A stretch of 15,394 nucleotides of DNA from Baffinella frigidus (taxonomy: Eukaryota; Cryptophyceae; Cryptomonadales; Baffinellaceae): NCBI GenBank assembly GCA_026770585.1, contig MU646863.1, forward strand, positions 126,838-142,231, in the 5' to 3' direction. Below are positions 1-6,846 of this stretch, in pieces (position 1 is the stretch's first letter; each line of letters begins with the position of its first letter). Below the pieces are notes generated by a model. The model was not told the origin of the DNA and did not search any database. It saw only the letters and a program-made list of their open reading frames with translations. Made by a program: the position numbers and the translations under genes.

Positions 1-147
1 GGTTCAGGCTTCAGGGTTTAGGGTGCAGGGTTCAGGGTTTAGGGTTCAGGGCTCAGGGTTTAGGGTGCAGGGTTCAGGGTTCAGGGTTTAGGGTGTAGGG
101 TGTAGGGTGCAGGGTTCAGGGTTCAGGGTGTAGGTTGCAGGGTGCAG
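1..147. repeat. Degenerate telomere-like array (G-rich on plus)
   Basis: Mixed TTTAGGG, TTCAGGG, TGTAGGG and TGCAGGG units. Variation and the exon-like island that follows argue for an interstitial array rather than a chromosome end. Confidence 0.85.
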
Positions 148-243
148 GATACGCGGCGGTTCGCAGTCGCGTTGGTGCACGTGCACGTGATGTACGGGTA
201 CGAGGGGGAGTACCTCAAGGACAAGATGCACGGGACCTACCAG
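148..243 (+). CDS. Exon-like island, possibly MORN-related
   Basis: The plus strand is open with nearly all G/C third positions and ends TACCAG|GTACTA, a good donor. Candidate acceptors are GTGCAG before 148 or CGCAG before 167. The end of the frame reads MYGYEGEYLKDKMHGTYQ. YEGEY...HGTY resembles a MORN repeat (Y-x-G-x-Y...G), but the internal glycines are incomplete. Telomere-like repeats lie on both sides, G-rich to the left and C-rich to the right. It conflicts in strand with the split gene to the right, so it may be a stranded fragment. The reverse frame is also open. Confidence 0.33.
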
Positions 244-248
244 GTACT

Positions 249-424
249 ACCTAAACCTACCCCATAAACCCTAAACCCCTAAACCTCAAAACCCTAAACC
301 CTCAACCCCACACCCCAAACCCTAAACCCTAAACCCTAAACCCTAAACCGTAAACCGTAAACCCTAACCCCTCAATCCTTCGTGCTCAGCCCTACACCCT
401 AAACCCTAAGCCCTAAACCCTTAC
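249..424. repeat. Telomere-like array (C-rich on plus)
   Basis: CCCTAAA units with CGTAAA variants, opposite in orientation to 1-147. Confidence 0.85.
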
Positions 425-426
425 AC

Positions 427-475
427 GGTACGCTGCAAAGTCTCCCAGGCACTCCAATCCGACCTTCAGGCCCCA
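427..475 (-). CDS. Candidate split-gene exon (WGLKVGLECLGDFAAY)
   Basis: 49 nt, phase 0 to 1, acceptor CTCTGCAG and donor C|GTGTAAG. It encodes WGLKVGLECLGDFAAY. It follows the other exons in order and phase, and G-x-F-x-x-Y could precede the V-C of the family motif, but no direct motif match supports this. Not otherwise recognised. Confidence 0.4.
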
Positions 476-2611
476 CTGCAGAGTTAAACCCGTCCGCTCG
501 CTCAACGGATGGGGGAGGCTTTGTACCGGGGAAGCATTGTACAATACATGTACAGACTGTATAACTACATGTGTGGCTTAAAATACGTAAAACAGGTGAT
601 CGCCCGTTTTAAGTATTTTAAGGTACGTGTTATGTTTTACGTATATTAAAATACATCGAAGTTCCCATCAGGCCAAGGGAACTACGCGGGGAGTCCTGCG
701 ACTGTTGACTGAACCAGGCCGGATTTGTACCAGAGGGCGACTAAACCACCAGGCGAGAGGGTTTAGGGTTTAGGTTTCAGGGTGAGGTTTGTAGGGTTGA
801 GGGATTGGGGGTTGGACGCACCACGCGGTTGGTCCCGTGAGGGTTCAGGGTCCAGGGTGTAGGGCTCAGAATTCAGGGTGTAGGGTGTAGGGTTTGGACG
901 CACCACGCGGTCCGTCCCGTGCGCCGACAGGCTCCCTGACACCGACACCGCCCCCGCCGCCCCCGCGGTACACACCTGGTTGAGGGTTGGGGGTTAGGGT
1001 TGGAACGAGAGAGAGATCTTGTTTAGTACCGGCGTCCCAACCAAATGACGGCATCATTTTCCACCCTACGGTGTGGAATGCCGCTGAAAGGCTCCCTGAT
1101 ACCGACACCGCCCGCGCCGCACCCGCGGTACACACCTGCGGTGCGGGTTGGGGGGTTGGGGTTGGGGGTGAGGGGTCAGGGGTTAGGGGTTAGGGGGCAC
1201 TGTCAGCGGTTCAGGGTTAAGGGGGTAGGTTTACATTTTAGGGGATCAGGGTATAGGGTGAACCCTACACCCTCAGGGTTTAGGGTTCAGGGTCCAGGGT
1301 GCAGGGTCCAGGGTCCAGGGTCCAGGGTTGAGGGTTGAGGTTGTTGGGATCACCGAGGAGTGTATGCAGAGATCCGCGCAGCTCCCAGTGAGGGGTATCA
1401 GGCTGATTGAGTCCCCGATCACCGGTGGTGATGCCCGCTCGTACTTGAGCACGATACCTGGAGTAGGGTTCAGATACTTGCTTTAGATTTCAGATTTAGG
1501 GTCCACGCGGTGGGCTTCGAGGGTTTCGGGACCCCTAGATTCAGCGGTAACGTGGCCAAATTTGCATGAGAAAATCCTTAAACGTTCACTGCCAACAGAG
1601 TAAGATGACTTTTGATGAAAAGTCCGTAGTCCACTGTGTGGTAGGGTTTAGGGTTGAGGGTTGAGGGTGAGGCCCGCTCGTACTTGAGCATGATGCCTGC
1701 GAGAGGTCACCCCAGTAGGTTCAGGGTTTCGGGTTTGTTGTTTATTGTTCAGGGGTTAGGTATAGTGAGCGGTATCAAGCTGATCAAGTCCCTGATCACG
1801 TGAGGTGAGGCCCGCGCGTAGAGCGCTTGCGGGAAAACTTGGCCGATCTTCACGAGAAACTGTTTCAGAATTTGCACCAGAATCGTTTAGATGGACCGTT
1901 TACATGTCACGTCCTGGTACAAAATTCTCGATTTCTGAGAAAAAAAGTCTTCTTGAACTCGGCCAAGTTTTCCCGCAGGCGCTCTACTTGAGCATGATGC
2001 CTGCGCGGGGGTGTAGCGTCTAAGGGTTAGGGGTCACTTTTTACGGTTCACGGTTTGAGGTGCGGGGTTCAGGGGTTGGGGGTTGGGGTTGAGGGTTGAG
2101 GGGTTGGGGTTGAGGGGTTGGGTTTCACGGTTTGGGGTTTATGGTTGCTCGCAGGGGGGGGGTCTGACGGAACGGGGACTGTGGGGAGGTGAGAGCTGAT
2201 GCGCCGGGGGTTGGGGGTTGAGGGCTTTGCCTCGAACCCCGACTAAACCCCCTCCAACTTCAAACCCCGACCAAACCCCCTCAAACCCCGACTAAACCCC
2301 CTCAAGCCCCTCAAGCTACGAGGGTTATGAGGATTGGGTGTGTTGTGAGAGATGGGTTGTGAGAGAGATGAGAGGACCTGTGACTTGCGGCTACGCGCTG
2401 GCCCCCCCGAAAAGAACTATGCAGATATGTGTTGGTCCCGGACAGTGGGCTAGGGGGGAATCTTCGGAAGCGGAAGGTGCCCTGTTCAGATCTATCAAGG
2501 GAACCGTGGTTACACTCATTGTGGTATGGGTGGACCTGTGACTTGCGGCGCCGCTACGCGCTGCCCCCCCCGCGGGCGAACCCCGTTCACCTCCAGCGCC
2601 AGCAGCCAATC
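427..2611 (-). CDS. Split gene for a relative of the G-x-Y-x-V-C secreted repeat protein (partial model)
   Basis: Four minus-strand exons fit in phase: 2611-2536 (0 to 1), 1457-1354 (2 to 0), 1135-1070 (0 to 0) and 475-427 (0 to 1), all AG...GT bounded and rich in G/C-ending codons. The joined product reads about 98 residues. Its core, VIGDSISLIPLTGSCADLC, parallels VVPGDKISIIQSTKSC and GDAVSFIPLSASCADSG of the intronless protein at 3869-5128, and VSVSGSLSA parallels its SATRSGHLT. First and last exons are not identified. The gene may be functional or a relic, since several exons have broken copies alongside. Assignment of the 475-427 exon is the weakest. Confidence 0.55.
588..655. repeat. 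AT-rich stem-loops in an otherwise unassigned stretch
   Basis: TAAAATACGTAAAAC pairs with GTTTTAAGTATTTTA, and a second partner GTTTTACGTATATTAAAATA follows. The stretch 480-760 holds no gene that I can support. Confidence 0.5.
822..838 (-). pseudogene. 3' remnant of the VCTAGA exon
   Basis: Encodes GTNRV and the same GTG|GTGCGTCC donor context as copy A (GTDRV). The rest of the exon is replaced by telomere-like repeats. Confidence 0.5.
904..975 (-). CDS. Split-gene exon, copy A (VCTAGAAGAVSVSG)
   Basis: 72 nt, phase 0 to 0, acceptor CTCAACCAG and donor GTG|GTGCGT. It encodes VCTAGAAGAVSVSGSLSA then HGTDRV. Copies A and B share 18 codons, then have different tails, each ending at its own donor in phase 0. 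Either could be spliced in place of the other. Confidence 0.5.
1070..1135 (-). CDS. Split-gene exon, copy B (VCTAGAARAVSVSG)
   Basis: 66 nt, phase 0 to 0, acceptor CACCGCAG and donor ACC|GTAGGG. It encodes VCTAGAARAVSVSGSLSA then AFHT. Against copy A over the shared 18 codons, four of five differing codons are silent, a pattern expected from selected coding sequence. Confidence 0.58.
1140..1345. repeat. Degenerate telomere-like array
   Basis: GGGGTTGGGG, TTAGGGG, TTCAGGG and TCCAGGG units, with a short CCCTACACCCT inversion at about 1263. Forms the intron between two split-gene exons. Confidence 0.75.
1354..1457 (-). CDS. Split-gene exon with the GDSISLIPLTGSC motif
   Basis: 104 nt, phase 2 to 0, acceptor CTCCAG and donor TCG|GTGATC. 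It encodes IVLKYERASPPVIG then DSISLIPLTGSCADLC and IHSS. The GDxISLI...SCA motif occurs in each repeat of the intronless relative. Two broken copies lie upstream at 1668-1694 and 1760-2000. Confidence 0.62.
1503..1641. mobile_element. 139-bp element, copy 1 (reverse orientation)
   Basis: Its reverse complement matches the 7892-8030 copy along its length, for example GGATTTTCT(C/G)ATGCAA and CGAAACCCTCG. Ends CCACGCGGTGGGCTTCGAGG and GTCCACTGTGTGG. A TAGGGT lies on each side. Confidence 0.8.
1668..1694 (-). pseudogene. 5' fragment of the GDSISLI exon
   Basis: Starts after CTCGCAG and encodes IMLKYERASP in frame, then runs straight into telomere-like CCCTCAACCC sequence. The rest of the exon is missing. 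Confidence 0.65.
1760..2000 (-). pseudogene. GDSISLI exon copy split by a 164-bp foldback element
   Basis: The 5' piece (2000-1985) follows CGCGCAG and reads IMLK up to TA. The 3' piece resumes at 1820 with TA and carries RDLISLIPLT. The 164 bp between them form an inverted-repeat element. The neighbouring copies at 1354 and 1668 show the uninterrupted site. Confidence 0.7.
1821..1984. mobile_element. 164-bp TA-flanked foldback element inside an exon copy
   Basis: Terminal inverted repeats of about 26 bp begin GAGCGC(T/C)TGCGGGAAAACT. TA dinucleotides at 1819-1820 and 1985-1986 are the target duplication, as in Tc1/mariner-type insertion. No transposase frame. Related to the element at 11974-12144. 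Confidence 0.85.
2018..2330. repeat. Degenerate telomere-like and CCCCGACTAAAC repeats
   Basis: G-rich units to about 2140, then C-rich CCCCGACTAAACCCCCTC units at 2237-2300. A unique GC-rich patch at 2145-2205 contains no recognisable coding sequence. Confidence 0.7.
2373..2410 (-). pseudogene. Decayed copy of the 2536-2611 exon 3' part
   Basis: Repeats CAGCGCGTAGC, CGCAAGTCACAG and the following GTCC of the intact exon, with a 4-nt deletion that shifts the frame. The 5' half is not recognisable. Confidence 0.6.
2536..2611 (-). CDS. Split-gene exon (WLLALEVNG)
   Basis: 76 nt, phase 0 to 1, acceptor AAACTCAG and donor ACAG|GTCCAC. It encodes DWLLALEVNGVRPRGG then QRVAAPQVT. This frame has far more G/C third positions than the alternative glycine/alanine-rich frame on the same strand. 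The leftover base completes a Gly codon with the next exon. Confidence 0.55.
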
Positions 2612-2627
2612 CTGAGTTTGGTGTTTA

Positions 2628-3058
2628 GGGTGTGAGGTGTAGGTTCTAGGGTTGAGGGTTGAGGGTTCAGGGTTCAGGGTTCAGGGTTCAGGGTTTAGGG
2701 TTCAGGGTTCAGGGTGCAGGGCTAGTAGAACCTGTCAGGAAGTTTAGGTTTTAGGGTTTAGGTTTTAGATTTTAGGGATCAGGGCTTAGGTTCACGGGGC
2801 TTTAGGGTTTAGGTTTGGGACCGGCAGGGCGAGAAGTGGGAGGAGGATCGACAGCCTAAACTCTGAACCCTAAACCCTAAACCCTAAACCCTAAACCCTG
2901 AACCCTAAACCCTAAACCCTAAACCCTGAACCCTAAACCCTGAACCCTGAACCCTAAACCCTAAACCCTAAACCCTAAACCCTAAACCCTAAACCACAAA
3001 CCCTAAACCCTAAGCGTGCGAAGTGGTTTACGGTTTACGGTTGAAGGTTGAGGGTTAA
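2628..3058. repeat. Inverted pair of telomere-like arrays
   Basis: TTCAGGG/TTTAGGG units to about 2815, then the DRQGEKW block, then CCCTAAA units with CCCTGAA variants at 2860-3012. Confidence 0.85.
2819..2854 (+). CDS. Exon-like block DRQGEKWEEDRQ
   Basis: 36 nt, 12 codons, between telomere-like arrays. It is GC-rich unlike the flanks. A related block at 3702-3734 reads DR, stop, GEAWKDQQ with one codon deleted. Flanks lack a convincing acceptor or donor. Protein not recognised. Confidence 0.3.
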
Positions 3059-3215
3059 GGGACGGCAGTCTGAAACGTGCACCCCCAAGACGCGAGGGGG
3101 GGCGTCGCGTGCACAACGTTGCCAGGAGGTTCACTTTTGAAGCGCAACAGTGTGAGGCGTGGGCCCAGGCAAAAGGAGGCGCCCTTCCAGGGCTTCATCA
3201 TACAACTCTTGAAAC

Positions 3216-3389
3216 AATTTGATACGAAAACGGTTTCAATTTAAAACAAGCGGTTTTAATTCAAAACCTTCGGGGAAAATTTACTACACATCATGATCTT
3301 TCTTAGAAATATGAAAGCATTCGTGTAGTAACTTTCAGTGATTCCGAGTTTCAGTGATTCCGAAAATAGAACCGTTTTCACATGAAATT
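3216..3389. mobile_element. Foldback element of the TACTACAC family, copy 1
   Basis: Ends with GAAAACGGTT-type inverted repeats. The core TACTACACATCATGATCTT...GTGTAGTAA is shared with 3752-3889. Confidence 0.65.
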
Positions 3390-3422
3390 AAGCTGGTCCT
3401 GGTGCAAAGCATGCCCGATTCC

Positions 3423-3575
3423 GCCACCAACCCTCACGGCTTGGGCAAATCGACGATTTTCGATTCGGGATTTCAAGGGGGTTGAAGTCGGAATCCGACT
3501 TCAACGGCTCCAATTCCCCTTGAAATCGGGAAATCGAAAATAGTCCATTTGCCCACGCCGTGAGGGTTGGTGGCG
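3423..3575. mobile_element. 153-bp foldback element
   Basis: Long inverted arms: CGCCACCAACCCTCACGGC pairs with its complement at the other end, continuing through the AAATCGA and CCGA regions to a GACTTCAA centre. Almost the whole element can fold into one stem. Confidence 0.8.
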
Positions 3576-3701
3576 TTCTCGCCCCGGTTCAAACCCTGCC
3601 CGGTCCAGCCAACAGTCGCACGAGGGTTTAAGGTTTAGGGGTTAGGGTTTAGAGTCTAGGGTTTGGGGTTTGAGGGTTTAGGGTTTGGGGTTTAAGTTTG
3701 G

Positions 3702-3734
3702 GATCGATAGGGTGAGGCGTGGAAGGATCAACAG
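3702..3734 (+). pseudogene. Decayed copy of the DRQGEKW block
   Basis: Shares GA(C/T)CG, AGGG(C/T)GAG, GTGG and GGATC(G/A)ACAG with 2819-2854. It has an in-frame TAG and is 3 nt shorter. It is preceded by the same TTTGG telomere-like context. Confidence 0.4.
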
Positions 3735-3751
3735 GGTGAAAAGTAGGGAGG

Positions 3752-3889
3752 ATCTCAAATAAAGCTTTCTAGAAAGGGTTTCTGTTAACGAAATGTACTA
3801 CACCATTTGATCTTACTGGTAATAGTAGAGCGTTTGTGTAGTAATTTTCGTTGACGAGAAACCCTTTTTCAGAGAGGCTTTTTTGAGAT
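3752..3889. mobile_element. Foldback element of the TACTACAC family, copy 2, at the end of a gene
   Basis: Arms ATCTCAAATAAAGCTTTCT...AAGGGTTTCT and the complement of AGAAACCCTTTTTCAGAGAG...GAGAT pair over about 50 bp. The core TACTACACCATTTGATCTTAC matches copy 1. It supplies the stop codon of the 3869-5128 frame. Confidence 0.78.
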
Positions 3890-5128
3890 GAGATTGACCT
3901 GCACGACGAGGTGGATCCCCGAAAACTGAAACGCCCCCTGCGCCCCGACGCGCACACACATCCTGTAGATCCCGCTGACGCTCGTGACCTTGTCCACCTC
4001 CGCGCGATCCAAATCCCCGGTGCTCCGCGGCGTGATGTGCCCCGACGCGGTCCCGGTGCGCTCCCGGGGGTTCGCGGTCCCCGAGTCCGCGCACGACGCG
4101 GAGAGGGGGATGAAGGAGACGGCGTCGCCGCTGCCCCACGGCGCGGCGCAGTCATGCGTGCGGCACACGCGGAGCTGCTGCGCGGCGACGCGCGGGGAGA
4201 ACGCGAGCACCGAGGGGATCGCGTTGACCACCAGGTGCGAGACGCTCGCCTGCACGGCCACGACGACCCCCGTGCTCTGCCAGACCCCCCCCTGCTCGAT
4301 GCACACCTTGTAGAAACCGGGCGCCATGGAGTTGACGGCCCCGAAGCCCGAGATGGTGCGGGCGGGCGGCGCCCCGCACGTGAGGTGCCCGGAGCGCGTC
4401 GCGCTGCTGGAGGCGTCCGGGGCGGCGGCGTTGGCCGCTGAAGCCCCGACCGAGGCGCAGTCGCCGTCGAGGGAGATGAGCGAGAGCTTTGTCGGGAACA
4501 GGTTCTCGTACGGGACCGACTCGTAATGGGCCACCTCGTTTGAGAAGGCGGCTGGGCACGCGGCGCCGCAGCTCTGCGCGGGGACAGCCACGAACCCGCC
4601 GATGACATTCTTGTATTTCAGGCCCAAGATGACTTTCTTGACTGTGATGGAAAGAGAGTCTGCCTTTCCTGCCCCGTCGGGGCACTCCCCGTTGGTCTGC
4701 TCCCACAACGGGCAGACGCACACTTGGTAGCCCGCATTGGGCTGCAAGTTTTCAAAGTTGAAGAACGCCGTCCGGTTTTCGTCGAGCGTGACGAACCCCA
4801 GGACCCCCCCGGCCGAGGCGCCCTGTGCAAGATCAGCGTTCATGATGCACGACTTCGTGCTCTGAATGATGGATATTTTGTCCCCCGGCACGACGTCTCG
4901 CAACCCGCCGTAGCTACCCCGGAAGCCGAGCAGCACCCGCGGCCCACCTGGCACCTCGATCGCTCCTGCAACAGTCGCCCGGGGCGCCCCATTCGGCCAC
5001 ACTGGCGTCATCGCAGAAACCCCATCCAGCGCCAGAAGGAGCCCCAGAATCCCGCGCCCAACCGCAACCATTCGTCCTCTTACCCGCACGTCCGCGCTCC
5101 TCCGCCGCGCACCCTCGCTCTCCTCCAT
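3869..5128 (-). CDS. Secreted repeat protein with G-x-Y-x-V-C motifs
   Basis: An uninterrupted 419-residue frame. The ATG at 5126-5128 sits in GCCATGG, a good eukaryotic start context. A later ATG (5069-5071) would begin a compact signal peptide, VAVGRGILGLLLALDGVSA. From the first ATG the same hydrophobic stretch lies after a basic N-region. Three divergent domains follow, each with G-D/T-K-x-S-x-I...S/D-C near its start and G-x-Y-(Q/K/R)-(V/M)-C near its end (AGYQVCVC, PGFYKVC, SGIYRMC), suggesting disulfide-linked extracellular modules. Similar Y-x-V-C modules are, as I recall, common in alveolate predicted proteins. The function is unknown. The last seven codons (ISKKPL and stop) lie inside a foldback element, so the natural C-terminus is probably lost. 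Confidence 0.78.
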   Translation of the reverse strand: MEESEGARRRSADVRVRGRMVAVGRGILGLLLALDGVSAMTPVWPNGAPRATVAGAIEVPGGPRVLLGFRGSYGGLRDVVPGDKISIIQSTKSCIMNADLAQGASAGGVLGFVTLDENRTAFFNFENLQPNAGYQVCVCPLWEQTNGECPDGAGKADSLSITVKKVILGLKYKNVIGGFVAVPAQSCGAACPAAFSNEVAHYESVPYENLFPTKLSLISLDGDCASVGASAANAAAPDASSSATRSGHLTCGAPPARTISGFGAVNSMAPGFYKVCIEQGGVWQSTGVVVAVQASVSHLVVNAIPSVLAFSPRVAAQQLRVCRTHDCAAPWGSGDAVSFIPLSASCADSGTANPRERTGTASGHITPRSTGDLDRAEVDKVTSVSGIYRMCVRVGAQGAFQFSGIHLVVQVNLISKKPL

Positions 5129-5459
5129 GGCTGTGACCTCCGCCCCCCTTACAAATGAGCCGCCATGCCAGGCCGGAAATTGGAGACTTTTGACGCGCAA
5201 AGTTAATCCGAAAGGGCGCGGATCAACTTAAAGACAAAAGTACATTCCGAGGCGGGCCCGTCCTGCGAAAAAATCATTTGACCACTTTGGAATCGATTTT
5301 TTTTATTATTTGGGACGAAACTACACCGTAACGGCGCTCCTTCCCCCCAGCCAGCTGAACGCCCTTCAGCAGCGCCGCAACTCCCGTCATCATTCCTTCC
5401 CCCGCGCTGCACGCCCTTCAGCAGCGCGCCGCGTCTCCCGTCTACGTCGTGTTGGGACG
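5129..5459. promoter_or_regulatory. Shared upstream region of two divergent genes
   Basis: 331 bp between the start of the minus-strand secreted-protein gene and the plus-strand ankyrin gene, presumably holding both promoters. A T-rich tract lies at 5297-5310. A 17-bp direct repeat, ACGCCCTTCAGCAGCGC, occurs at 5359-5375 and 5411-5427. No certain TATA box or known factor site was identified. Confidence 0.4.
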
Positions 5460-6302
5460 ATGTCCGGGGAATCAGAGGCCCTCCACGAGGCTGCAGGAGA
5501 GGGGAATGAGTCAGAGGCGCGCAAGCTGGTCAAAAACGGAGCAGACGTCCCGGCAAAGGATAATTGGGGTCAAACGCCGCTTCACTGCGCTTCACTGTGC
5601 GGCCACGAGAAGGTGGCTCTCATGCGAACGCACGCGGTGAAACCCCACTGCACTACGCTGTCAGGAGCGACTGTGAGGAGGCGGCGTGCATGCTAGTCGA
5701 GAAAGGAGCGGACCTCTCCGTGAAGGACGATTCTGGTAATACGGCGCTGCATTCCGCTTCAAAGTACGGTCGTGAGTCAATTGCGCGCATGCTCGTGGAG
5801 GAAGGAGCAGACATATCGCTCAGGAACGTGCTTGGCGATACTCCGCTGCTATCCGCGGCACGGTACAACCATGATGCAGTGGCGCGCGTGATGGTCGAGA
5901 AAGGCGCGGGCGTCTCGGCGAAGAACGAGCGGGGTGGTGAGCTGCATCTCGCTTCAAAGAGCGTCCACGAGGCCTCATCTCTCATGTCGGCAGAGAACCG
6001 CCGTGGCTGTTTGGTCAAACGACCCTTCACCTCGCTGCCCATCACGGCCACGATTCTGCCGCCCGCATGCTCCTCCAGAAAGGAGCGGTCCTATCCTCAA
6101 AGAACAAGTCTGGTTCTACGCCGCTGCACAGCGCCGCCAACACCGCCATGAGGCAGTCGCCCTGATGCTCGTCGAGTCAGGCGCAGACCTTTCGGCGAAA
6201 GAGACGCTGCGTGGTGATACGCCGCTGCACCTTGCCGTAGAATGCGGCTGCGTCCGTGGGCTCGACCCAGAGCTGGTGCGGATGGTGCTCGAGGGAGTGT
6301 GA
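5460..6302 (+). pseudogene. Ankyrin-repeat protein gene broken by three frameshifts
   Basis: Begins MSGESEALHEAAGEGNESEA at an ATG with A at -3 and runs through about seven ankyrin repeats (G-x-T-P-L-H-x-A...G-x-x-x-x-A-x-x-L-V-E-x-G-A-D) to TGA at 6300-6302. The frame moves three times. Spacing between successive TPLH motifs shows a 31-nt loss after ATG 5622-5624. A net 16-nt loss follows ATG 5984-5986, and one base is missing near 6144 in a Gly codon before HEAVALM. Restoring the 99-nt period accounts for each shift. Ankyrin repeats mediate protein binding; no catalytic domain is seen. As it stands translation ends at 5694-5696. Recent decay is likely because the repeats remain well matched. 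Confidence 0.8.
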
Positions 6303-6637
6303 GGCAGCTGTTTTTCCTCTCTTTCACCTCCCCCGAATTTGGAAGGGGTTTAGACGGAGAATTTGACTCTGTAGAGCCACTGCCGCATGGAATTTGAGCC
6401 TGACTTTCTACGCTCAGGTTCAGACCAGGGGGAGGCGTGAGGGCAGAACCCCGAGTCCCCCAGAGGTGTACACGTTCGTAAGAGCACGAACGCCCTTCAC
6501 TTGGGATCAGAGAGAGACAAGTAAATGCGGGTGCGGGTGCACCCGGAACAACACGTGGTTCAGGGCACTAAGGGCGATGAACCTAGCGCGGGGGGGAGGG
6601 GTGGGGGCTTAGGTCCGAGCATCATCTCCAGGATCTA

Positions 6638-6724
6638 CAGGGGTTACTCGAAATTAAGGACACGCGCTGCCCTTAGGGTGGTGCTATGGGCGTAGGGATA
6701 GGCCTGCAGTAGGACCCTAGGGCG
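6638..6724. mobile_element. Truncated 116-bp-family element
   Basis: The left end CAGGGGTTACTCGAAATTAA follows TA at 6636-6637. The palindromic core (TAGGCCTGCAGTAGGACCCTA) is kept, and the right end is missing. Confidence 0.6.
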
Positions 6725-6766
6725 GTCATGGCCTTCGAGCCTGACCTTGCCGCGTACGTGCTATGA
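6721..6766 (+). CDS. Possible terminal exon (AVMAFEPDLAAYVL) with AATAAA
   Basis: After CCTAG the frame reads AVMAFEPDLAAYVL then TGA, and AATAAA follows at 6771-6776. A related block at 6387-6410 reads MEFEPDF. Codons are mostly G/C-ending. It directly follows the core of a truncated foldback element. No upstream exon partner found, and it may belong to the ankyrin locus. Confidence 0.3.
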
Positions 6767-6846
6767 GCTCAATAAATGGTGTAAAACATTCATTCATGTG
6801 TAGCAGATGTAAGTGTGACGAACGGTGGTCAATACGCTGTACAGCA

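Noticed and set aside
1-147. Left edge as a true chromosome end
   Set aside because: Units are heavily mixed, C-rich arrays follow within 250 bp, and similar arrays recur through the whole window.
763-1338. Several open frames of 68-97 codons
   Set aside because: They run mostly through telomere-like repeats, whose 7-bp unit gives repetitive peptides. Only the AG/GT-bounded VCTAGA blocks look coding.
1503-1560. Apparent plus-strand exon reading VHAVGFEGFGTPRFSG
   Set aside because: The stretch is the left end of a 139-bp repeat element with two other copies in the window.
3055-3201. 48-codon minus-strand frame starting MMKPWKGASFC, possible first exon of the split gene
   Set aside because: The plus strand is equally open (EAQQCEAWAQAKGG). 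There is no splice or motif evidence to choose between them.
3579-3605. Possible tRNA B box (GGTTCAAACCC)
   Set aside because: No matching A box or cloverleaf could be found at the right distance on either side.
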